Shown here: one piece after another, positions 17,562 to 25,271 of the stretch
Layout: each line of letters starts with the position of its first letter
Position numbering within the stretch: the first letter of the stretch is position 1
Translations under genes and position numbers: made by a program
The notes under the pieces: model-generated
Told to the model about the DNA's origin: nothing
The model's input: only the letters and a program-made list of their open reading frames with translations
Database searches by the model: none
Assembly: GCA_017303675.1 (NCBI GenBank)
Contig: JAFLBX010000001.1
Span: 1,623,970-1,687,969 of the forward strand
Origin: Ignavibacteria bacterium
GTDB lineage: Bacteria; Bacteroidota; Ignavibacteria; Tepidaquicellales; OLB5
DNA length: 64,000 nt
Direction of reading: 5' to 3'

Positions 17562-19367
17562 TTAGTTATTCTTATTCTGAGTGTATTTTTGTGATCCTGT
17601 CGGTACCCACCATTCATTATACGAAGGACTTGGCTGAATGTTATACCATCTTGCATTTTTAAATCTCTTATCATGTATATATCTTGCCCTCGGGCTCCAT
17701 AAGAATGTATATGGCTGCTCATCATAAATAAGCTTTTGCCATTCTTTTATAAGAGCTGTTCGTTTGTTCTCATCCATTTCATTTCTATATGTTTCTATAA
17801 GGCTATCATTAGTTTTATTTTTAAAGCTAATGTAATTACTTCCTTCTCCTTCAGACTGTGATGAATGCCATATCTGGTATGGGTCCGGCGGAGTTGTTGG
17901 TGATGTCCATGCTGAGTATGTTGCTTCAAATTCATGTTTTTTCGTTTTATCAAGATAAACTGACCATTCAAGCTCCTGTACTTCTGCCTGGATACCAACT
18001 TTTTTCAAAGCGTCAACAATAACCAAAAGGATCTGCTTTCTTACAGGGTTTGTATTGCTTAAGAATGTAAATTTGAAATCAGTTTTTTTGCCGTTAATAA
18101 CTTTATCTAAAACGCCGTCACCGTTGCTATCTTTCCATCCTGCTTCTTCAAGAAGCTTTTTAGCTTTTTCAGGGTCATATTGAATTTCGGGAAGATCTGA
18201 ATTTAAGATCTTTGTGTTTTTGTAGAAAACATGTGATTGAATAGGAACACCATCGCCATACATTACTTTATCAATAATTGTTTTTCTATCAACCAAATGA
18301 GCAAGTGCAAGCCTTACTTTTTTATCCTGGAAAAGCGGGTTTAGCTGGTTCCAAGCTAGGTAAGTATATGCAGGTTCAAAAGGTCTAGCTTTTACCAGGT
18401 TAAACTGATCGGCGTTTTCCAGATCTTTATAAAAATCAGAGGGTTTTATTACCGACATTGCGTCAATCTCTTTATTTTTTGCTGCAACAAGAGCTGCTGA
18501 ATTATCCTGTATGGTTTTAAATATAATTTTCTGGGGATAATTAGGGGTTACAACAGTGCCACCCCAATAGTTTGCATTTCTAACTAATGTAACTCCCGCG
18601 CCAGTATCCCATTTTTCAAATTTGTAAGGTCCTGAACCAATAAGGTATTTTGCATCCCTTGATACTTCCTGGGAATTTATGAAATCAGCGTATTTCATCA
18701 TCGCGCCGTTATTTCTTGCGGCATTCATATCTTTAAATTCTTCCCATGTAAATTTATCTGTTATATTTTCAGGATCAAGTACATGTTTTGGAAGAATACT
18801 GAAAAGTCCTAATGTATAAATACCTCTCCAGTTGGGTTTGGTTAAAGTAAATTTTACTTTCAAAGGGTCTCCATCTGCAACTTCAGCTTTTTCTACCATT
18901 TCAAAATAATTCCTTGTTGCTGCTGCATCAATGAAAGGTATTTTGATCAGCTTTAAAGTAAAGATCACGTCGTTAGCAGTAACAGGTTTCCCGTCTGAAA
19001 ATTTCGCGTTTTTATTTATTGTGAAAGTGTATGTCAAGTTATCTGCAGATATAACCGGTAAGTTTGCAAGTAATGGTTCAAGTTCATATGTTTCTTTATT
19101 TTGAGTCAATAAATATTCAAAAATATATGAACAAATTTCAGATGCAGTGGCATCATTTGAAACTATAGGGTTAAGCTTTTCAGGGTCAGACATCTCTCTG
19201 ATAATAAGCCAGTCTCCGCTTACAGCGGTAGCAGTATCTACTGCTGCAACATCGTTTGTTTGCTGATTATTGTTTGTGTTCTGCTGAGTGGTTTTTCCGC
19301 CGCAACCGGTCATAACTAATGTAATTATCAAAACTGCAAAGAGGGCAGTTATTTTAAGTTTATTCAT
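17562..19367 (-). CDS. Peptide-binding lipoprotein, SBP family 5 (copy 1)
   Basis: The start at 19367 (MNKLKITALF) gives a clean lipoprotein signal with lipobox VMTGC (Cys22); an in-frame ATG five codons earlier is less likely. The body is an OppA/DppA-type solute-binding protein, with the signature around LTYTFTINKNAKFSDGKPVT and GSGPYKFEKWD. An EF-hand-like DSNGDGVLDK insert may bind calcium. It is about 600 residues and closely similar along its whole length to the next upstream gene, so the two arose by tandem duplication. Confidence 0.93.
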   Translation of the reverse strand: MNKLKITALFAVLIITLVMTGCGGKTTQQNTNNNQQTNDVAAVDTATAVSGDWLIIREMSDPEKLNPIVSNDATASEICSYIFEYLLTQNKETYELEPLLANLPVISADNLTYTFTINKNAKFSDGKPVTANDVIFTLKLIKIPFIDAAATRNYFEMVEKAEVADGDPLKVKFTLTKPNWRGIYTLGLFSILPKHVLDPENITDKFTWEEFKDMNAARNNGAMMKYADFINSQEVSRDAKYLIGSGPYKFEKWDTGAGVTLVRNANYWGGTVVTPNYPQKIIFKTIQDNSAALVAAKNKEIDAMSVIKPSDFYKDLENADQFNLVKARPFEPAYTYLAWNQLNPLFQDKKVRLALAHLVDRKTIIDKVMYGDGVPIQSHVFYKNTKILNSDLPEIQYDPEKAKKLLEEAGWKDSNGDGVLDKVINGKKTDFKFTFLSNTNPVRKQILLVIVDALKKVGIQAEVQELEWSVYLDKTKKHEFEATYSAWTSPTTPPDPYQIWHSSQSEGEGSNYISFKNKTNDSLIETYRNEMDENKRTALIKEWQKLIYDEQPYTFLWSPRARYIHDKRFKNARWYNIQPSPSYNEWWVPTGSQKYTQNKNN

Positions 19368-19563
19368 AGATTGATGTATCAAATTAAATTGGGAAATTTA
19401 TTTTATTGTAAAATCCTTAAATTTTTGCGCTATAAACCGCAATTTATCTATAATAATGAGAAATTCAACTGCAAAATGCATTCTGTTTAAAATGCAGAAA
19501 TCAACTAAAAACAAGCAAAACCAGGGTTAGTTCAGTCAAATAAATTTATACCGTAATACAGTG

Positions 19564-21366
19564 TTAATTCTTATCCTGGTATTTCCGCTGATTTGCAGGA
19601 ACCCACCACTCCGGTGTATGATAAGCTGTCGGAGGCGTTGGATACCATCTTACATTTTTGAACCTATCTGCGTAAACGTATTTAGCTTTAGGCGTCCAAA
19701 GGAAAGTATAAGCCTGTTCATCATAAAGAACTTTCTGCAGCTGTTTGTTTATTTCAATTCTTTTTGCTTCATCAAACTCACTGCGGTAAGCCTGCATTAA
19801 TGAATCAGCCAATGGGCTGGAATAGCTTCCGTAATTGCTGCCGTCATTTTTTGATTGGGATGAATGAAATATCTGGTACTGATCAGGCGGGTAATCTGTT
19901 AAAACCCATGCACCCATTAAAGCATCAAATTCATGTTTTTTAATTTTTTCAAGAAATACAGACCATTCAAGTGTCTGAATTTCTGCAATGATACCTACTT
20001 TTTTAAGTGCGTCAGCAACTACAAGTATAGTCTGTTTCCTTGATTCATTGGTATTAAGAAGGTAAGTGAATTTGAAATCAACCTTTTTTCCGTTTATGGT
20101 TTTATCAAGAATGCCGTCACCATCGTTATCCTTCCAGCCTGCTTCGCTAAGGAGCTGTTTTGCTTTTTCGGGGTTGAATTCAATTGGCGGAAGATCAGGG
20201 TTGAAATTCTTTTTATCACCAAAGTAAATGGGGCTCTGGATAGGAACAGCAAGTCCGTATTGTACCTTTTCGATAATTAAATTCCTGTCAACAAGATATG
20301 CAAGCGCCCAGCGTACTTTTACATCGCTGAATAATACATTATTATGGTTATAACCAATGTAAACGAACTGAGGTTCGAACGGGTCAGCTTTTTTCATGTT
20401 GAACTGTTCAGGATTTGCAAGCTCTTTTACAAAATCCATAGGCTTCACTACATACATCAGGTCAATTTCTTTATTCTTTGCTGCTACAGTAGCGGCGCTT
20501 TGATCCTGGATCACCCTTATTATAAGTTTTTCAGGATAGGTCATACCGTGAACAGCGGTTTTATTCCAGTAATTCGGATTTCTTTTAAAGTAAACCCATT
20601 GACCTGTATCCCATTTTTCAAAAGTGTATGGTCCTGAGCCGATAAGCCTTGAAGGATCACGGTTTGCTTCCTGTGAATTGAAGAAATCAGCGAACTTTTT
20701 CATACTTTCGTTCTTACGGGCTGTTGCCAAATCCTTGCATTCTTCAAAAGTATATTTATCCGTAAGGTTTTCAGGGTCCGCCGCAGCTTTAGACATAATC
20801 TGAATATCAGAAAGCGCATAAACTGCCTTAAAGTAAGGCCTTGAAAGATTGAACCTGACAGTGTATTCATCACCGTTCACAAGCTCAACATTTTTCAGCA
20901 TATCAATAGCCTGTCTTGACTGCGCTGCATCAACAAGCGGATTCATCATAGCTTTATAAGTGAAAATTACATCTTTGCCTGTTAATGGTTTCCCATCGGA
21001 AAATGTAATTCCTTTTTTAAGCCTGAAAGTATATGTTAAATGGTCAGGTGTTTCTTCAGGTTTTGCTTCCACAAGCCAGGGAACAAGCTCGTAATCTTCT
21101 CTGCCTGCTGCCCACATAAGCCTTTCAAACACATGAAGGGAAAATTCCCTTCCTGTAGCATCCTGCAATGTCACTGGATTCAGGCTTTGGGGGTCAGCCA
21201 GCTCACGCTGTATGATCCAGTCACCGGTAACCGCACCTGTTGTATCGGTTGCAGCTACTTTGCTGTAGTCATCCTTATTTTCTGTTGTTGTATTATCCTT
21301 TTTAGAGCAGTTTATTGAAGTAAGAGCAATCAGGGCAGCGAAAAGCAGGTTAAAATACGTTTTCAT
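19564..21366 (-). CDS. Peptide-binding lipoprotein, SBP family 5 (copy 2)
   Basis: The signal peptide ends in TSINC (Cys20). The fold is the same as in the downstream paralog: LTYTFRLKKGITFSDGKPLT, GSGPYTFEKWDTG, DNDGDGILDK and a matching WWVP end. The pair may bind different peptides and share one permease. The 181 bases between the two copies hold only AT-rich DNA with a short inverted repeat (TGCATTCTGTTTAAAATGCA). The gene follows hprK by 15 bases. Confidence 0.93.
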   Translation of the reverse strand: MKTYFNLLFAALIALTSINCSKKDNTTTENKDDYSKVAATDTTGAVTGDWIIQRELADPQSLNPVTLQDATGREFSLHVFERLMWAAGREDYELVPWLVEAKPEETPDHLTYTFRLKKGITFSDGKPLTGKDVIFTYKAMMNPLVDAAQSRQAIDMLKNVELVNGDEYTVRFNLSRPYFKAVYALSDIQIMSKAAADPENLTDKYTFEECKDLATARKNESMKKFADFFNSQEANRDPSRLIGSGPYTFEKWDTGQWVYFKRNPNYWNKTAVHGMTYPEKLIIRVIQDQSAATVAAKNKEIDLMYVVKPMDFVKELANPEQFNMKKADPFEPQFVYIGYNHNNVLFSDVKVRWALAYLVDRNLIIEKVQYGLAVPIQSPIYFGDKKNFNPDLPPIEFNPEKAKQLLSEAGWKDNDGDGILDKTINGKKVDFKFTYLLNTNESRKQTILVVADALKKVGIIAEIQTLEWSVFLEKIKKHEFDALMGAWVLTDYPPDQYQIFHSSQSKNDGSNYGSYSSPLADSLMQAYRSEFDEAKRIEINKQLQKVLYDEQAYTFLWTPKAKYVYADRFKNVRWYPTPPTAYHTPEWWVPANQRKYQDKN

Positions 21367-21381
21367 ACTTTTAGTATTTAA

Positions 21382-22428
21382 TTATTCAAAGTCATGTTCC
21401 AGGTATTCTACTGAGCGTTCATAACCCAGGTTTCCGGCTTTGAGTTTGGATTTATTGTTAATTGCAATTTCAAGTTTATCGCTTAATGCCTTTGCAGCAT
21501 CGTAACCGTAGTGTTTGCAAAGGTAATTGAGAGCAATAATTTCAGAAATTACCGTAATGTTTTTACCGGGGAAAATAGGCAGTCTAACGAACGGAAGCTC
21601 GACACCAAGCAGTTCTATGGTTTCATTATCAAGCCCGGTCCTGGTGTATTCCTTTTTCGGGTCCCATTCTTCCAGATTCACAAGAAGCTCGACCCTTTTT
21701 TGAAACCTTATAGCTCTGATGCCGAAGACACTCCTAACGTCTATAATGCCAAGTCCCCTGATTTCCATAAAATGCTTAACAAGCTCAGTGCCTGTACCCA
21801 TCAGAATACCATCACCCTTACGGGAGATCATTACGACATCATCAGCAACTAAGCGGTGGCCGCGCTCGACAAGATCGAGGGCAATTTCACTTTTGCCGAT
21901 GCCGCTTCTTCCGTAGAAAAGAAGCCCTACACCGTAAACATCAACAAATGAACCGTGCAGCGCTACCTGGGGAGAGAACTGATCATCGAGGAAGTCATTT
22001 ATAAAATAGGCGAATTTTGTGGTTTCAAGCGGTGTGATAAAAACCGGTATCTCCTTCTTATCAGCCATTTCCATAAATTCTTCGCTTGGCTTATTGTTGA
22101 AAGTAAGGCAGATACAGGGCATATTGAATGAGAAGAATTTTTTAAGGGTTTTAGTCCGCTGCTCTGATGAAAGTGTCTTTAAGTAGCGCATTTCTGTGTT
22201 ACCGAGTATTTGTACTCTGTCAAAGGTAAAAAGTGCCGTATAACCTGCAAGTGCAAGACCCGGCCTGTTGATATGCTGATCACGTATGTTCTTATCAAGT
22301 CCCTTGGAGGGATCTGATATCATTGAAAGCTTGAACCGCTCTTTGGCTGCATTATAGAAAAAATCAACACTGATCTTTTCTTTGCGTATCTCTTCAATGT
22401 TTTTTAAAACTTTATGAAAATGTTTCAT
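21382..22428 (-). CDS. hprK: HPr kinase/phosphorylase
   Basis: HprK phosphorylates HPr on a serine and removes the phosphate again. The C-terminal domain has Walker A GRSGIGKS (173-180), the upstream His158 in ALHGS, and acidic HRLVADD (191-197). The signature EIRGLGIIDVRSVFG (222-236) is also present. Length 348 is slightly long. No HPr or PTS gene is in the window. The gene lies between hpf and the two peptide-binding proteins with 10- and 15-base gaps. A role as a nutritional sensor or as a kinase for another target is therefore plausible, but inferred. Confidence 0.95.
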   Translation of the reverse strand: MKHFHKVLKNIEEIRKEKISVDFFYNAAKERFKLSMISDPSKGLDKNIRDQHINRPGLALAGYTALFTFDRVQILGNTEMRYLKTLSSEQRTKTLKKFFSFNMPCICLTFNNKPSEEFMEMADKKEIPVFITPLETTKFAYFINDFLDDQFSPQVALHGSFVDVYGVGLLFYGRSGIGKSEIALDLVERGHRLVADDVVMISRKGDGILMGTGTELVKHFMEIRGLGIIDVRSVFGIRAIRFQKRVELLVNLEEWDPKKEYTRTGLDNETIELLGVELPFVRLPIFPGKNITVISEIIALNYLCKHYGYDAAKALSDKLEIAINNKSKLKAGNLGYERSVEYLEHDFE

Positions 22429-22438
22429 TCAGATATTT

Positions 22439-22774
22439 TTATTCAGCTTCAATATGCTTAACGGATTTTTCTCCGCTGTGATCGGTCAGCTTATCTTTAA
22501 ATTTCCTAACCTGGGTTTCAACTTTTTCCATTGAGGCAAGGATTGATTTCATGAAATCATCTGAGGATTCTTTAGCAGTAAAAGTATGGTTATTCTTAGC
22601 GTGGACTATAACTTCAGCATGTTTAATGCTGTTTTCAGGTTTATCATAACTTAATATGACTTCTGTCTTTATGATTCCGTCGTAAATCTGTGAAAATTTT
22701 TTAGCTTCTTCTTCTGCAAATGTTCTGAGTGAATCGTGGGCTTTAAAATGGCGTGCTGTAAAGATGAATGACAT
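22439..22774 (-). CDS. hpf: Ribosome hibernation-promoting factor (HPF/RaiA)
   Basis: The start at 22774 (MSFIFTARHFKAHDSLRTF) is fixed by GGAGGA seven bases upstream; the longer open frame has no such site. The 111-residue beta-alpha-beta-beta-beta-alpha fold and the line KAEVIVHAKNNHTFTAKE fit the short HPF form. It binds 30S subunits in slow growth and promotes ribosome dimerisation or inactivation. It is the first gene of the operon that continues into hprK and the peptide transporter. Confidence 0.92.
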   Translation of the reverse strand: MSFIFTARHFKAHDSLRTFAEEEAKKFSQIYDGIIKTEVILSYDKPENSIKHAEVIVHAKNNHTFTAKESSDDFMKSILASMEKVETQVRKFKDKLTDHSGEKSVKHIEAE

Positions 22775-22830
22775 AGTTAATCCTCCATATAATAAAATGA
22801 ACAAATTCAGGGCAATCTGCCCTTTATTTG

Positions 22831-22861
22831 CAAATATGCTAAAGTAGTTCGTTAATTTCAA
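22831..22861 (-). promoter_or_regulatory. Bacteroidota-style promoter of the hpf operon
   Basis: On the reverse strand a TTG (22861-22859) is followed after exactly 20 bases by CATATTTG (22838-22831), one mismatch from TANNTTTG. The same 20-base spacing occurs before lpdA, prs and the Ycf48-like genes. Confidence 0.5.
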
Positions 22862-22905
22862 CAATGGAATAATTCATACCTTTTTAGCAAAATGACCCCA
22901 CCCTT

Positions 22906-23045
22906 CCCTCCCCAAAGGGGAGGGCCTTAAGTATAATTTATTGATTTGAAATGGTTTTAAATGGTGGGTATATTAGCTTTATTAATTAAAAAGAACCCCC
23001 CGCGTCCCGCCAAAGCGGGTCTGCCCCTCCTAAAGTAGGGGAGGG
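22906..23045. repeat. GC-rich hairpin words between hpf and the acyltransferase gene
   Basis: Three inverted repeats occur here: CCCTCCCC-AAA-GGGGAGGG (22906-22924), CCCGC-CAAA-GCGGG (about 23006-23019), and CCCCTCC...GGGGAGGG (about 23024-23045). They are far richer in GC than the neighbouring genes. They look like dispersed intergenic repeats rather than terminators, as no T tract follows. Confidence 0.55.
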
Positions 23046-23064
23046 AAAAAAGTAATCTAATTAA

Positions 23065-23847
23065 ATGGAAACAGGAAAATTTCTTCAGACTATGGGCAAT
23101 ATGTTCATAGATGGCAGCGCGAAGCTTGGAAAGAACTGTTCAATAGGGCAGTTCACAGTAATTGAAAAGGATGTTGTATTAGGGGATGATTGCCAGATTG
23201 GACATAATGTAGTGATCCACCAGGGGACAAAATTAGGCAATGGAGTAAGGATAGATGCTAATTCAGTAATAGGCAAGCAGCCGCTGCGCTCAAAACGCAG
23301 CATATTTAAATCAGATAAAACATACGAACCGGCAGAAATAGGCGATGAATGTTTGATAGGCGCACAGGTGATAGTTTACACCGGCTGCAAAATTGCAAAC
23401 AATGTGCTGATAGCGGATTCCGCTGCTGTACGTGAAGATGTTACCGTTGGCGAATATACTATTATAGGCAGAAGCTGTACCATTGAAAATTTTACATCAG
23501 TTGGCAAGAAATGTAAACTTGAAACCAATTCATATATTACGGCTTATTCCACAATTGAAGATTACTGCTTTATTGCGCCGGGTGTTGTTACAACCAATGA
23601 TAATTATTTAGGCAGAACAGAAGAGCGTTTTAAACACTTTAAAGGTGTAACAATCCGTAAAGGCGGAAGGATAGGCGGAGGAGCGGTAATACTACCCGGT
23701 CTGGAAATTGGTGAAGATGCGCTCGTAGCCGCCGGTGCAGTTGTGACGAAGAACGTACCCGCTAAAACAATTTATGTGGGAATGCCGGCTAAGGAATTCC
23801 GCGATGTACCGCCGGAACAATTACTGGAAAATCAGGGGTGGGAGTAG
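23065..23847 (+). CDS. Left-handed beta-helix acyltransferase (sugar N-acetyltransferase-like)
   Basis: The 260 residues are almost entirely hexapeptide repeats (IGQFTVIEKDVVLGDDCQIG and following). A loop with NDNYLGRTEERFKHF precedes the final RKGGRIGGGAVILPGLEIG and the C-terminal GMPAKEFRDVP. This pattern fits UDP-sugar N-acetyltransferases of the WbpD/FdtC kind, which act in surface polysaccharide synthesis; LpxA/LpxD-type acyl transfer is less likely. The neighbours give no pathway clue. A heptamer-period array begins right after the stop codon. Confidence 0.85.
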   Translation: METGKFLQTMGNMFIDGSAKLGKNCSIGQFTVIEKDVVLGDDCQIGHNVVIHQGTKLGNGVRIDANSVIGKQPLRSKRSIFKSDKTYEPAEIGDECLIGAQVIVYTGCKIANNVLIADSAAVREDVTVGEYTIIGRSCTIENFTSVGKKCKLETNSYITAYSTIEDYCFIAPGVVTTNDNYLGRTEERFKHFKGVTIRKGGRIGGGAVILPGLEIGEDALVAAGAVVTKNVPAKTIYVGMPAKEFRDVPPEQLLENQGWE

Positions 23848-23882
23848 GTAGGCTGCATGTAGCATGTTGCAGGTTACAGGTT
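23848..23882. repeat. Heptamer-period array at the acyltransferase 3' end
   Basis: Immediately after the TAG stop come the units GTAGGCT, GCATGTA, GCATGTT, GCAGGTT, ACAGGTT. The 7-nt register is exact. Confidence 0.55.
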
Positions 23883-24011
23883 TTTTTCATTCTTAAATTC
23901 TGAATCACCTATGAATTGAATATTTTACCCCAAAAATTAGACTTTAAAATCAATAAAATTATCCTTAAAATTGCAGTTCTACATTACAGATAATAATATA
24001 AAGGATTTAAA

Positions 24012-24446
24012 ATGATCAGTATTTTCATAATTTTGCTTGTTTTAGTATCAATTTTGCTGATGGGAGTAATTCTCATACAGTCTTCAAAAGGCGGCGGTTT
24101 AGCCGGTACTTTTGGCGGCGGCGGAGCCGATGCTTCAATGGTATTTGGTGTTCGCAGAACCGCTGATTTTTTAATTAAACTAACAAGCATTTTAGCCACA
24201 ATATTGCTTTTATTTTCACTGGTAACAAATGTACTCATAAATAAAAGCGGCGGTACAAATGAAAGCATAATTCAGCAGAATTCAGGGCAGCAGAATTTTC
24301 CTCAGCCTAACGTGCCGAATGAAATGCAGCAGCCGCAGCAGCAGGATCCGAATCAGCAGCCTAATCAGCAGCCTAATCAGCAGCAGCCAACAGATCCTAA
24401 TCAGCAGCAGCAACAGGCTCCAAATAACCAGCAGCCTCCTAAATAA
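24012..24446 (+). CDS. secG: Preprotein translocase subunit SecG with a Q/N/P-rich tail
   Basis: SecG assists SecYE in protein export. Two membrane helices (about 2-20 and 55-75) flank the conserved loop SSKGGGLAGTFGGGGADASMVFG with the usual glycine run. The domain ends near residue 80. A further 60 residues are almost only Q, N and P (QQPNQQPNQQ type), which doubles the normal length. Such low-complexity tails occur in some Bacteroidota SecG proteins, but this one is extreme. The DUF5683 gene follows after 30 bases. Confidence 0.93.
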   Translation: MISIFIILLVLVSILLMGVILIQSSKGGGLAGTFGGGGADASMVFGVRRTADFLIKLTSILATILLLFSLVTNVLINKSGGTNESIIQQNSGQQNFPQPNVPNEMQQPQQQDPNQQPNQQPNQQQPTDPNQQQQQAPNNQQPPK

Positions 24447-24476
24447 TAAGATATATTCAGAAATCAGAATGATTTA

Positions 24477-25109
24477 ATGAATAAAGTAATAAAGTTTTTT
24501 CTAAAAGGTACAGTTATGTTTTTAATAACTGTGCCTTTTTTAATTATTCAGGATGCCTTTTCCCAGGAAATGTTCAGGCTGAAATTGAAGAGTGAAGGGA
24601 TTGCCGCGCTTAATATACCAACACGTAAAAGCGATACTCTTACGGCAGATTCTAACATGACAATAATAAAACCAAAGGAACCTACTGTAAAAAAATTCCG
24701 TATGAGGAAATCACCCACTACAGCGGTGCTGTTAAGTGCAGTAATACCGGGGGCGGGACAGTTTTATAATGAATCATACTGGAAGATCCCCATTATAGGT
24801 GGACTTGTTGGATATTTTGGATATGAGTATTTCCGCAATAATAATTTATATAAAGATTACAGGGATGATTATGCCGATTCGCAAACAGAGTTAAACCCTA
24901 ACGGTGACCTGAATCTCAAGACACTGCGCGAATTTTACCGTGACCAGAGGGACGATTTTGTATGGTATTTCCTGATAGTCTATGTAATTAACATGGTTGA
25001 TGCATATGTTGACGCTCACCTGTTCGATTTTGATGTCAGCGATGATAAGTTCACAAAAGGCGGTGTGCGGGGGAAGGAATATAAGCTGAAATTTAATTTA
25101 AAATTCTGA
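24477..25109 (+). CDS. DUF5683 domain protein, exported or membrane-anchored
   Basis: The 210-residue protein starts with a hydrophobic signal (11-29, ending FSQ). It carries the domain core TTAVLLSAVIPGAGQFYN (about 81-98), with a second hydrophobic stretch (IPIIGGLVGYFGYEYF) and a third (VWYFLIVYVINMVDAYVDAH). The PGAGQFYN motif and the DAYVDAH segment are typical of DUF5683, a Bacteroidota envelope family of unknown function. It is probably co-transcribed with secG; a strong terminator follows. Confidence 0.85.
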   Translation: MNKVIKFFLKGTVMFLITVPFLIIQDAFSQEMFRLKLKSEGIAALNIPTRKSDTLTADSNMTIIKPKEPTVKKFRMRKSPTTAVLLSAVIPGAGQFYNESYWKIPIIGGLVGYFGYEYFRNNNLYKDYRDDYADSQTELNPNGDLNLKTLREFYRDQRDDFVWYFLIVYVINMVDAYVDAHLFDFDVSDDKFTKGGVRGKEYKLKFNLKF

Positions 25110-25126
25110 TCTTTTGAAGTAAAAGT

Positions 25127-25163
25127 AAAACCCGGTCAATATTACTATTGACCGGGTTTTTTG
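25127..25163 (+). terminator. Terminator after the secG-DUF5683 unit
   Basis: AAAACCCGGTCAAT pairs perfectly with ATTGACCGGGTTTT across a 6-nt loop, and TTGTTT follows. Confidence 0.92.
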
Positions 25164-25209
25164 TTTAAATAAATTTACATAAATCAAAAAAAACACTGCT
25201 ATTTTATCA

Positions 25210-25260
25210 GTCCCGCGGAGCGGGATTTTCTGCCTGCGCTATGCTTCAGCAGACAGGCAA
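25210..25260. repeat. Two adjacent hairpin words (dispersed-repeat type)
   Basis: TCCCGC-GGA-GCGGGA (25210-25224) and TGCCTG...CAGGCA (about 25231-25259) sit side by side just outside the T9SS gene end. They have no T tract, and their GC content is above the local level. Confidence 0.5.
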
Positions 25261-25271
25261 AAGTAACTACG

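Noticed and set aside
19383-19563. A small RNA between the two peptide-binding protein genes
   Set aside because: Only a short TGCATT/AATGCA repeat is present, with no promoter or terminator.
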